5,691 bases of DNA, from the NCBI GenBank assembly GCA_002423325.1, contig DIVQ01000129.1:1-5691 (forward strand), written 5' to 3'. The translations under genes were made by a program, and so were the position numbers. This document shows, in pieces, positions 1 to 5,691 of this stretch (position 1 is the stretch's first letter; every line of letters begins with the position of its first letter). A model generated the notes under the pieces. It had not been told where the DNA came from, did no database searches, and saw nothing but the letters and a program-made list of their open reading frames with translations. Origin of the DNA: Anaerolineales bacterium UBA6128 (GTDB lineage: Bacteria; Chloroflexota; Anaerolineae; UBA1429).

Positions 1-1254
1 ACCCACTCATCGTTCGTGCACCCGCGCACGCAGGATGAGCGCAACTTTCGCTTGCTGTGTCTGAACACCGCGATGATCGGCGTGGCGCAGGGGGGCATCG
101 TCACCTTTATGCCCGTCTTTTTCGCGCGTCAGGGCGCCAGCCCCGCCATGCTGGGCTGGCTGGCCTCGACCCCCTCGCTCATGGTCGTGCTGTTCGGGCT
201 GCTGGGGGCGTCCATTGCCGAGCGCTACGCCGACCAGGTGCGCGCTTCGGCGATGTGGGTGCTGCCGGTGCGCTTTTCGTTTCTGCTGTGCGCGCTGTTG
301 CCCTTCTGGCTGCCCCCCGAGCAACTGCTTGTCCCACTCCTCGTCATCTGGACGCTGCGGGCGATCCCGCTGACGGTGTCGATCCCCACCTGGACGTCGG
401 TCATCTCGCGTGCAGTGTCTCCCGACAAACGTGCGCGGCTGAACGGCACACGTTGGGCCTTTATGAGCGTGGCGGTCGCGGTCAGCAGCGCGCTGTTCGG
501 TCTGCTGTTGGACCGTGTGCCTGCGCCGCTCAACTATCAACTGGTCTTTTTCATCTCGTTCGCGTTTGCGTCGCTCGACCCCTGGTTCTTTTCGCATGTG
601 CAGGTGCCGCTCATTGAGCCGGCCGCCAGAGTGCAGACGGCGCACGGCCTGCGGGGCGTGATCGCCTATTTTGCGCCGGTGGTGCGGCACAAGCCCTTCA
701 TGGTCTTTCTGGCGGCTACGACGCTTTATCGCATTACGCTGTACCTGCCCGGTCCGCTCTTTACGCTCTACTGGGTCAACGATCTGGCCGCCAGTGACAC
801 GCTGATCGGCCTGCGCAGCACGGTGGGCTATGGCGCCCTGGTGGTTGGCTATCTCTTCTTTGGGCGGCACGCCAACCGCATCGGTCACCGACGCCTGTTG
901 ATGGTTGCAGCGATCATCACGGCGCTGCACCCGATCCTGACGATGCTGGTGTCGTCGGCCATCTGGCTGCTGCCCATCGCCGTGTTGTGGGGGCTGGCGG
1001 CTGCGGGGGTCGATATAGGGCTGTTCGACATCACGATGGCTTCCTGGCCCGGCGAACGCCAGCCCCTGTTTGGCGCGGTCTGGAATATGACGGCCGAGTT
1101 TTCGGCCTTTTTGGGGCCGTTGATCGGCGCCACCCTGCCGACGGCGATGTCATTGGGCATCGCGCTGCTGGTGGTGGGGGCCGCGCAGATGCTGGCTACC
1201 GTGCCCTTTGCGGCCTTGCCACGCGACGAACAGCCGGCTATAATGGGCGAGTAG
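1..1254 (+). CDS. MFS transporter, 5' end probably outside the window
   Basis: Polytopic inner-membrane protein, probably a proton- or solute-coupled carrier of the major facilitator superfamily; the substrate cannot be told from sequence. The frame is open from base 1. The first possible start inside the window is GTG at 16, which would give 412 residues, but no clear Shine-Dalgarno is visible before it, so the true start may be further left. Counting from that GTG, hydrophobic segments lie near residues 15-37, 45-68, 78-99, 103-130, 147-166, 173-192, 227-253, 265-283, 294-314, 316-337, 351-374 and 377-401, which fits 12 helices. A longer polar stretch at about 193-226 is the expected central loop between the two six-helix halves. 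GRHANRIGHRR (283-293) matches the family's loop motif (GxxxDRxGRR type) in the C-terminal half. The last codons overlap the fmdB promoter. Confident on superfamily, not on role. Confidence 0.88.
   Translation, partial: THSSFVHPRTQDERNFRLLCLNTAMIGVAQGGIVTFMPVFFARQGASPAMLGWLASTPSLMVVLFGLLGASIAERYADQVRASAMWVLPVRFSFLLCALLPFWLPPEQLLVPLLVIWTLRAIPLTVSIPTWTSVISRAVSPDKRARLNGTRWAFMSVAVAVSSALFGLLLDRVPAPLNYQLVFFISFAFASLDPWFFSHVQVPLIEPAARVQTAHGLRGVIAYFAPVVRHKPFMVFLAATTLYRITLYLPGPLFTLYWVNDLAASDTLIGLRSTVGYGALVVGYLFFGRHANRIGHRRLLMVAAIITALHPILTMLVSSAIWLLPIAVLWGLAAAGVDIGLFDITMASWPGERQPLFGAVWNMTAEFSAFLGPLIGATLPTAMSLGIALLVVGAAQMLATVPFAALPRDEQPAIMGE
1216..1244 (+). promoter_or_regulatory. sigma70-type promoter for fmdB, inside the 3' end of the MFS gene
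   Basis: TTGCCA at 1216-1221 (5 of 6 to the -35 consensus), a 17-base spacer, then a perfect TATAAT at 1239-1244. Transcription should start near 1251, at the MFS stop codon, giving an fmdB leader of about 58 bases. Both boxes sit in MFS codons, so fmdB can be expressed independently of the transporter. Seen directly in sequence; activity is inferred. Confidence 0.72.
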
Positions 1255-1294
1255 CATAGCGGACGTAGCCGCGGGCCTTCCGGATTCTGCGTTT

Positions 1295-1300
1295 GGAGGG
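1295..1300 (+). promoter_or_regulatory. Shine-Dalgarno of fmdB
   Basis: GGAGGG lies 8 bases before the ATG at 1309. It fixes the start of the small zinc ribbon gene. Confidence 0.8.
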
Positions 1301-1308
1301 ATACAGGC

Positions 1309-1587
1309 ATGCCGATCTATGAATACCGTTGCTCCGCTTGTGGGCGACGCTTTACCGAGTTCTCGCGCAAGGTGCTGTCTCGAGAGGATGATGTGCATCC
1401 GCCCTGCCCCAGTTGCCTGAGCGCCGAGACCGTGCGTACCGTCGGCTCGTTCATCATTCAGGGACCCAAGGCGGCCGACCCGAAGGAAGCGGGCTACCTG
1501 AACGCACAGCACGAGCGCGAGATGCAGATGACCCCGCGCGAGCACATCGAGGAATTCCGCAAGATGACCAATCCCGATCCAGACTAG
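1309..1587 (+). CDS. FmdB-family putative regulatory zinc ribbon protein
   Basis: A 92-residue protein beginning MPIYEYRCSACG, the hallmark opening of the FmdB/CxxC_CXXC_SSSS zinc ribbon family. Two cysteine pairs, C8-x2-C11 and C33-x2-C36, should hold one zinc ion. The ribbon covers about residues 1-48. The remaining tail is charged and probably helical (about 58-85), rich in Glu, Arg and Met, and has no domain I recognise. The family is named for a protein linked to formamidase/amide-use genes in Methylophilus, but most members have no proven role and no amidase gene is visible here. The start is set by GGAGGG 8 bases upstream and by the conserved N-terminus. The gene has its own strong promoter in the end of the MFS gene and ends in a shared bidirectional terminator, so it is probably monocistronic or only partly cotranscribed with the transporter. 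Family call is firm; function is unknown. Confidence 0.9.
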   Translation: MPIYEYRCSACGRRFTEFSRKVLSREDDVHPPCPSCLSAETVRTVGSFIIQGPKAADPKEAGYLNAQHEREMQMTPREHIEEFRKMTNPDPD

Positions 1588-1643
1588 CCCCGGGGCGGGG
1601 CAGTCGCGGCGGCACGACGCAGCGATCGCCTGTACGGATGAGA

Positions 1644-1676
1644 AAACGCTCGCAAGCACATTGCTTGCGAGCGTTT
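1644..1676. terminator. bidirectional rho-independent terminator between convergent fmdB and glnA
   Basis: A perfect 15-base inverted repeat: AAACGCTCGCAAGCA at 1644-1658 pairs with TGCTTGCGAGCGTTT at 1662-1676 around the 3-base loop CAT. On the plus strand it ends in TTTACATTT. On the minus strand it is followed by TTTTCT. Each direction therefore has a short U-rich tail, which suits termination of fmdB (57 bases past its stop) and of glnA (about 46 bases past its stop). Confidence 0.82.
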
Positions 1677-1700
1677 ACATTTCTGCTGGCCGGGTGGCCG

Positions 1701-1719
1701 CGCGGGAATCGTTCCCGCG
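1701..1719 (-). other. GC-rich hairpin just behind the glnA stop codon
   Basis: CGCGGGAA (1701-1708) and TTCCCGCG (1712-1719) form an 8-bp perfect stem with a 3-base loop, two bases beyond the glnA stop at 1722-1724. No U-tract follows on the minus strand, so it is probably not a terminator itself. It could stabilise the 3' end of the glnA message or pause polymerase before the main terminator. A weaker GGCC-GGGT-GGCC hairpin lies beside it at 1688-1699. Confidence 0.5.
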
Positions 1720-1721
1720 GG

Positions 1722-3053
1722 CTAAAAGATCGGCAGATAGCGATCCATCTCCCAGGGCGTGACGGCCATACGATAGTCGTCCCACTCTTGCTTTTTGGCG
1801 TCGACAAAGCGCTCGTAGACGTGCGGGCCCAGCGCTTCGCGCATCAGCGGATCGGCCTCGAGCTTGTCCAGCGCCTCACGCAGCGAACCCGGCAGCGTCT
1901 GCAGCCCCTGGCGCGCGCGCTCCGACTCGAACAGGTTTTCCTCGGTGGCGGGGCCGAGCGGCAGCTCGTTCTTGATGCCGTCCAGACCAGCCTTGAGCAT
2001 CACCGAAAAGGCCAGGTACGGGTTACAGCTGGGGTCCGGGCAACGCAGCTCCAGACGGGCGCTCTCCGGCGTGTTGGCCTTGGGAATGCGGATCAGCGCC
2101 GAGCGGTTAATGCGCGCCCAACTGACGTACACGGGGGCCTCATACCCGGGCACCAGGCGCTTGTACGAGTTGACCAGCGGCGCCAACACCGCGGCCATCG
2201 CCGGGGCGTGCTTGAGCTGGCCCGCGATAAAGTGCTTGGCCAGCTTGGACAGGTTGTACGAGTCCGACGGGTCGGCAAAGGCGTTCTTGCCGGTCTTGAT
2301 GTCGGTAAAGCTCTGGTGCACGTGCATGCCCGAGCCGTTGATGCCGCGGATGGGTTTGGGCATAAAGGTGGCATACAGGCCGGCGCGCTGAGCGATCGCC
2401 TTGAGCACATACTTGAAGGTGACCGCATGATCGGCCGCGTCTACGGCGTTGCCATAGCGAAAGTCGATCTCGTGCTGCCCGATGGCCACCTCGTGATGGC
2501 CCGCCTCGACCTCGATCCCAAATGCCTCGAGCGCCGAGATCATGTCCTGGCGCACCAGCGTGCCGCGGTCGGTGCTTACGTCAAAGTAGCCGGCCTCGTC
2601 GTGGGTGACGCCGGGCAACGGCCGACCGTCGGCGTCGGTCTTGAACAGAAAGAACTCGAGCTCCGGGCCCACTTTGTACTCGTAACCCAGGTCGGCCGCC
2701 TCCTGCATCACCTTGGCGAGGACGGTGCGGGGCGATCCCGCAAACGGCTCGCCATCCGGTGTGTACACGTTGCAGATCATGCGCGCGGTCTGGTGCGCGT
2801 TGGACTGCCACGGAAAGACCGCGAACGTGTCGAGGTCGGGGTACAGGTACATGTCGCTTTCGCTGATGCGGGCAAAGCCTTCGATGGACGAGCCATCGAA
2901 CCAGACGCCGTGCTCCAGTACGCCGTGCAACTGGCTGACGGGCACGGTGATGTTCTTGACCATGCCTGTGATGTCGGTGAACTCAAAGTTGATGAAGCGC
3001 ACCTGGTTCTGCTCGACGGCCTCAACGATCGATTCCTTTGTGAACTTGGACAT
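1722..3053 (-). CDS. glnA: type I glutamine synthetase, short (alpha-like) form
   Basis: Cytoplasmic glutamate-ammonia ligase: glutamate + NH3 + ATP gives glutamine + ADP + Pi. It is 443 residues long, matching the short GSI-alpha enzymes rather than the ~470-residue adenylylated beta type. The N-terminal beta-grasp domain covers about residues 15-100 and contains FDGSSIEGF (52-60), whose Asp53 completes the neighbouring subunit's active site. The catalytic domain has PELEFFLF (130-137) with metal ligands Glu131 and Glu133, then Glu188 and Glu195, NGSGMHVHQS with His244, flap Glu305 in PGYEAP, NRSALIRIP (316-324), and RLELRCPDP with Glu335. Arg62 matches the Arg used for glutamine feedback in Bacillus GlnA. 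The position equivalent to the adenylylated Tyr397 of enterobacteria is Phe375 (NLFES). The start is supported by GAGGTG four bases upstream. The gene appears to have its own promoter and to end in a strong terminator. All expected catalytic residues are present. Confidence 0.97.
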   Translation of the reverse strand: MSKFTKESIVEAVEQNQVRFINFEFTDITGMVKNITVPVSQLHGVLEHGVWFDGSSIEGFARISESDMYLYPDLDTFAVFPWQSNAHQTARMICNVYTPDGEPFAGSPRTVLAKVMQEAADLGYEYKVGPELEFFLFKTDADGRPLPGVTHDEAGYFDVSTDRGTLVRQDMISALEAFGIEVEAGHHEVAIGQHEIDFRYGNAVDAADHAVTFKYVLKAIAQRAGLYATFMPKPIRGINGSGMHVHQSFTDIKTGKNAFADPSDSYNLSKLAKHFIAGQLKHAPAMAAVLAPLVNSYKRLVPGYEAPVYVSWARINRSALIRIPKANTPESARLELRCPDPSCNPYLAFSVMLKAGLDGIKNELPLGPATEENLFESERARQGLQTLPGSLREALDKLEADPLMREALGPHVYERFVDAKKQEWDDYRMAVTPWEMDRYLPIF

Positions 3054-3057
3054 GACA

Positions 3058-3064
3058 CACCTCT
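3058..3064 (-). promoter_or_regulatory. Shine-Dalgarno of glnA
   Basis: The minus strand reads AGAGGTG followed by TGTC and the ATG at 3053-3051. It is a good match to the anti-SD core at tight but normal spacing, and supports the chosen glnA start. Confidence 0.78.
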
Positions 3065-3124
3065 ATAGTCAGGATAGGGCCGTCGTTGGCCTGGGCGCCC
3101 GCCGTGCGCCTCAACATGTCCAAC

Positions 3125-3133
3125 ATTCTAGCA
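3125..3133 (-). promoter_or_regulatory. probable glnA promoter, extended -10 (TGCTAGAAT)
   Basis: The minus strand reads TG-C-TAGAAT, an extended -10 element (TGnTATAAT type, 5 of 6 in the hexamer). Transcription would start near 3118, giving a leader of about 64 bases. No good -35 is seen at 16-19 bases upstream; the sequence there is AAGCCT-like. That pattern suits an extended -10 promoter helped by an activator. I saw no sigma54-type -24/-12 (TGGCAC-N5-TTGC) element. Confidence 0.5.
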
Positions 3134-3186
3134 GAGTCCTCGTGGGGAGGCTTCAGGCAGCGGACACCGGGTTGGCGGCGCAGGAA

Positions 3187-3203
3187 TTGTGCAGATTGCA
3201 CAA
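3187..3203. promoter_or_regulatory. 17-bp palindrome upstream of glnA, candidate operator
   Basis: TTGTGCA (3187-3193), a 3-base spacer, then TGCACAA (3197-3203) is a perfect 7-bp inverted repeat. With one mismatch it extends by a further A/T pair at each side. It sits 26 bases past the regulator's stop and is centred about 77 bases before the inferred glnA transcription start, a typical activator position. It does not fit the TnrA/GlnR pattern TGTNA-N7-TNACA, and its half-sites are arranged opposite to the NtrC pattern TGCAC-N7-GTGCA. It is followed on the minus strand only by TTCC, so it is a poor terminator, though a weak one for the regulator gene is not excluded. Confidence 0.5.
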
Positions 3204-3229
3204 ATGGGGCGGGCAGCTAAGAGCGCGCG

Positions 3230-4750
3230 TCAGCGCAGGTCGGCGCTCGTGAGGCGATGGATGGCCAGCGCGACTTGCAGGGCGAGCCGCGTCTCGGGGT
3301 CCTCGAGGTCGAGTCCGGTGATCTCGACGATACGACGCAGTCGGTAAGAGAGCGTGTTGCGGTGCACCGAAAGGCGCTCTGCGGCGCGGCTGGTGTTGCC
3401 ATTCTCGCCAAAGTAGACCGCCAGCGTCCGTACCAGGTCTGCGTCGTGCTCACCGTCGTACTGCAGCAGCGCCCCGAGCGTCTCGGTGTGGAATCGCTGC
3501 ACCTCGGCGCGCGCCGGGCCGCTGGCGGGGTGGTGCAGACCGGCCAGCAGTCGGTAGAGCCCCAGGTCGTCATAGTGGTAGGGGCCGGGGCGGTCGTTGA
3601 GGCGTGACCCGAGGGCGCAGGCGTCCAGCGCCTGTCGAACCGAGTCGCGCAGCCCCTCCAGCCCGGCGCCCAGGCGCCCGATGCCCGGAGCGATGCGCGT
3701 GGCGCGGCTGCTCAGGATCTGGCGCAGCCGCCGTTCGGAGGTGTTGGGGTGCAGGGCGCACAGGAGCAGTGCGTTGTTGCGGTAGCGCAACTGGAGCGTG
3801 TGCAGCATCAGTGGCTGCAGCGCCTGGCGCAGGTCGAGGGCAGTCTCCTGGCTGGGTGTCGGTGCATCGGCGTCACAGGACAGGGCCAACGCCACGTGGC
3901 GGCTGTGGGGTGTCAGCGGGTAGCCCAGGCGCTCCAAGCGCGCGTTCAGTGCCTCGGGATCCGGTGTGGCAGCGAGCAACTGCTCCACCAGGTCGGCGCC
4001 CAGGCGCTCCTCGGTTTCCTGGCGGGCCACCTGCTGGAGCATGTCCACGGCGCAGATCTCGGCAGCGCCGCGCGCCTGTAGTGCGTCCAGTCCGCGGCTG
4101 GCGCCGGAGGCACTCGCCACCACCAGCCGCCCCAGCGCGCGGCCGCTCCCCTGGATCGAGAACTCGATCGCCGGCCCGGGCTTGTGCGGCGCCTCGCCGG
4201 CGGAGATCTGCGTGTGCCCCTGTGCGTCCAGGATGGACACCTGCCCCCCCACGGCGCGGGCCAGCGCATCGGCCAGGCCCTGCAGGCCCTCGCGATCGTA
4301 GGCTTGCTGCAGGGCGCGACGCGCTGCCATCTCGCGCAGCGCCATCTGTCCTTCGCGGTCGACGAGGGCGCGCAGGATGTCGCGTTCAAGCTGACGGAGG
4401 TCGGTATCGGCCGGCGTCACAAACACCGGCAGGCTCAGCGAGTCCGCCAGGGTGATGTCTGCCGGGGTCAGCGGCTCGTCCAGCACCAGCGCGGCAGCGT
4501 GTGCCTGCGCCAGTGCCTCGATCAACCGGCCGGCGGTGATGTCGGGGTCGAGGCTGCGGGCCACCTGCAGGCGAGCCAGCGCCAGGTAGCCCTCGCCCAG
4601 ATCGCCGAACATCGGGTAGCTGGCCCGCAGGGTGGCGACCCACTCCACGCGGCAGTCGAGGCCCTGCTCACCAGCCGCCAGCACACTCCCCGGCGGCAAT
4701 GCCAGGTCCCATAGCGCCCTGACGGTGACCCAGGCTTCTACTGCGGGCAT
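3230..4750 (-). CDS. PucR/CdaR-family transcriptional regulator
   Basis: A 506-residue cytoplasmic regulator with the usual PucR layout. The N-terminal purine-catabolism (PucR) ligand-sensing domain lies at about residues 8-125 (opening VTVRALWDLALPPGS, later FGDLGEGYLALARL). A divergent GAF-like stretch covers about 155-245. A CdaR-type GGDEF-like region, lacking a working GGDEF motif, covers about 270-395, followed by YHYDDLGLYRLL. The C-terminal PucR helix-turn-helix lies at about 434-500, with NGNTSRAAERLSVHRNTLSYRL holding the DNA-contacting helices (450-474). The family includes activators of purine, sugar-acid, amino-acid and other catabolic genes; its ligand here is unknown. The ATG at 4750 has AGGGG only two bases away, and the sensing domain begins a few residues in, so this start is sensible. 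It lies 66 bases after carB on the same strand with no clear promoter between, so it may be cotranscribed with carB. No purine-degradation gene is in view; the adjacent glnA makes nitrogen control plausible. Confidence 0.9.
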   Translation of the reverse strand: MPAVEAWVTVRALWDLALPPGSVLAAGEQGLDCRVEWVATLRASYPMFGDLGEGYLALARLQVARSLDPDITAGRLIEALAQAHAAALVLDEPLTPADITLADSLSLPVFVTPADTDLRQLERDILRALVDREGQMALREMAARRALQQAYDREGLQGLADALARAVGGQVSILDAQGHTQISAGEAPHKPGPAIEFSIQGSGRALGRLVVASASGASRGLDALQARGAAEICAVDMLQQVARQETEERLGADLVEQLLAATPDPEALNARLERLGYPLTPHSRHVALALSCDADAPTPSQETALDLRQALQPLMLHTLQLRYRNNALLLCALHPNTSERRLRQILSSRATRIAPGIGRLGAGLEGLRDSVRQALDACALGSRLNDRPGPYHYDDLGLYRLLAGLHHPASGPARAEVQRFHTETLGALLQYDGEHDADLVRTLAVYFGENGNTSRAAERLSVHRNTLSYRLRRIVEITGLDLEDPETRLALQVALAIHRLTSADLR

Positions 4751-4790
4751 GGCCCCTGTACTCCCGTACGCACTCAGACTGGGCGCGGAG

Positions 4791-4835
4791 GCGTGTTTGT
4801 GCTGAGCGCGTCTGCGCTAGCCGCGTTTGCGCGTC
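4791..4835. repeat. degenerate 15-bp tandem repeat across the carB stop
   Basis: Three adjacent 15-base units, at 4791-4805, 4806-4820 and 4821-4835, share the pattern GCG-yGTyTGyGC. Adjacent units agree at 10 of 15 positions. The block contains the carB stop codon and the last CarB residues. The low identity in a GC-rich region means it may be chance. Confidence 0.25.
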
Positions 4836-5691
4836 CAGTGCTCCTGCAGGCTGGTGACGTCCATCTCGCCCGAGCGCAGCGCGGCGATAGCCTGCGCGGC
4901 GGCCTTGGCGCCCGATAGGGTCGTCACCACCGGCACATTGTACTGCACTGCGGCGTTGCGCAGTACGTGTTCGTCGCTGAAGGAGCGTCCGCCCAGCGGC
5001 GTGTTGATCACCAGGTCGATCTCGCCGTTGATGATCAAGTCGGCGCCGTTGGGGCGTCCTTCGCTGACCTTGAGGATGGTCTGCACGTCCAGGTCCTGAT
5101 CGCGCAGGTAGGCGGCGGTGCCGCGTGTGCCCACCAGATGAAAGCCCTGCGCGGCGAACTCGCGCGCCACCGGCAGCAGGTTGGCTTTGTCGTGATCGTT
5201 GACGCTCAGGAACACAGTGCCTGAGGTGGGTAAGGCGTTGCCGGCCGCGATCTGCGCCTTGGCGTAGGCCAGGCCAAAGCTCGCGTCGATGCCCATCACC
5301 TCACCGGTTGAGCGCATCTCGGGCAGCAGGATGGCCGGCTCCTGCGGGAACTTGACAAAGGGCAGCACCACCTCTTTGACAAAGTGCCCCTGCAGGCGCG
5401 GCTCGTCGGGCACGTCCAGCTCGGCCAGCTTTTTGCCGGCGATGATCTGGCAGGCCACGCGCACCCACGAGACCCCCGTCGACTTGCTGACATACGGCAC
5501 GGTGCGCGACGCGCGCGGGTTGGCCTCCAACACGTAGACCACCCCGTCCTTCATCGCATACTGCACGTTCAGGCAGCCGCGGGTGTTGAGCGCCAGCCCC
5601 AGCCGCCGGGTATAGTCGCGCAGCGTCGCCAGGGCGTCCTCGCTGACCATGGCGGTGGGGATCACACAGGCGCTGTCGCCCGAGTGCACGC
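4817..5691 (-). CDS. carB: carbamoyl-phosphate synthase large subunit, C-terminal part
   Basis: The last 291 residues of CarB, which with CarA makes carbamoyl phosphate from glutamine (or NH3), bicarbonate and two ATP for pyrimidine and arginine synthesis. The frame runs off the right edge. The first readable codon is GTG, but it encodes an internal Val of the conserved VHSGDS segment and is not a start; about 780 residues are missing by comparison with the 1073-residue E. coli protein. Visible parts, counted from that Val: the end of the second ATP-grasp domain, with Gln43 and LEANPRAS carrying metal ligands Glu55 and Asn57; the RTVPYVSKSTG segment (62-72); VKEVVLPFVKFP; PEMRSTGEVMG (123-133); and the MGS-like allosteric domain from about 157. 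That domain keeps Lys168, Thr188, Thr191, Lys207, Asn229 and Thr230, matching residues that bind UMP/IMP in the E. coli enzyme. The regulator gene follows 66 bases downstream on the same strand. Confidence 0.96.
   Translation of the reverse strand, partial: VHSGDSACVIPTAMVSEDALATLRDYTRRLGLALNTRGCLNVQYAMKDGVVYVLEANPRASRTVPYVSKSTGVSWVRVACQIIAGKKLAELDVPDEPRLQGHFVKEVVLPFVKFPQEPAILLPEMRSTGEVMGIDASFGLAYAKAQIAAGNALPTSGTVFLSVNDHDKANLLPVAREFAAQGFHLVGTRGTAAYLRDQDLDVQTILKVSEGRPNGADLIINGEIDLVINTPLGGRSFSDEHVLRNAAVQYNVPVVTTLSGAKAAAQAIAALRSGEMDVTSLQEHWTRKRG

Noticed and set aside
7..930. A 307-codon open frame on the minus strand opposite the MFS gene
   Set aside because: Its translation is Arg/Gln/His-rich and domain-free, typical of the complement of a GC-rich membrane protein gene. 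The plus frame gives clear transmembrane segments and an MFS motif.
1413..3068. A 551-codon open frame on the plus strand, running from inside fmdB through the terminator and over all of glnA
   Set aside because: It is antisense to a glutamine synthetase with every catalytic motif intact, crosses the shared terminator, and its translation is low-complexity and Arg/Val/Gly-rich with no family resemblance. Long antisense frames are common in GC-rich DNA.
3061..3070. CTATAG/TATAGA on the minus strand as a -10 box for glnA
   Set aside because: It overlaps the Shine-Dalgarno, so a transcript starting there would lose its ribosome binding site. The TGCTAGAAT element upstream is better placed.
3054..3229. 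Glutamine riboswitch or other structured leader before glnA
   Set aside because: The inferred leader is only about 64 bases, and I see no conserved riboswitch core or extended pairing in it.
3604..4455. A 283-codon open frame on the plus strand opposite the PucR-type gene
   Set aside because: The product is Arg/Pro/Ala-rich without domains, while the minus strand encodes a full PucR-type protein with a clear C-terminal helix-turn-helix.
5687..5689. GTG near the right edge as the start of a short 290-residue protein
   Set aside because: It encodes the internal Val of the conserved CarB VHSGDS segment, so the gene simply continues past the window.
1..5691. Mobile element, CRISPR array, toxin-antitoxin or defence cassette
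   Set aside because: I found no transposase or integrase, terminal inverted repeats, spaced direct repeats or unexplained gene cluster. All substantial coding sequence belongs to known families and the base composition is uniform.

Overview
The window looks like ordinary bacterial chromosome of high GC content (low-to-mid 60% by eye). Genes are tightly packed, with good Shine-Dalgarno sequences and recognisable sigma70-type promoters. The gene set is a short type I glutamine synthetase, a PucR-family regulator, CarB, an FmdB-type zinc ribbon protein and a major facilitator (MFS) transporter. A short alpha-type glutamine synthetase at this GC content would suit a Chloroflexota-like or related bacterium. 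That is a weak guess from gene style, not a demonstrated assignment.

Layout. Bases 1-1254 (+) hold nearly all of an MFS transporter whose frame is open to the left edge. Its last codons contain a textbook promoter (1216-1244) that should drive fmdB (1309-1587, +). Bases 1588-1721 lie between convergent genes and hold a 15-bp perfect hairpin that can terminate in both directions, plus a second hairpin directly behind glnA. glnA (1722-3053, -) encodes a complete 443-residue glutamine synthetase. Bases 3054-3229 are its leader and promoter region, with a Shine-Dalgarno, an extended -10 and a 17-bp palindrome further upstream. A PucR-type regulator (3230-4750, -) follows. Last is the 3' part of carB (4817 to the right edge, -), which is cut by the window.

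Function. carB, the regulator and glnA are read in the same direction. CarB and GlnA are the two core entry points of ammonia and glutamine nitrogen: GlnA makes glutamine, and the CarAB complex uses glutamine nitrogen to make carbamoyl phosphate for pyrimidines and arginine. A PucR-like regulator between them, with a palindrome between its stop and the glnA promoter, suggests local nitrogen control; this is inference. The glutamine synthetase has Phe where the enterobacterial enzyme carries the adenylylated Tyr, and it keeps the Arg used for glutamine feedback in the Bacillus enzyme.

I see no mobile element, CRISPR array, RNA gene or defence-type cassette. The gene content is conventional, and the points of interest are regulatory sites.
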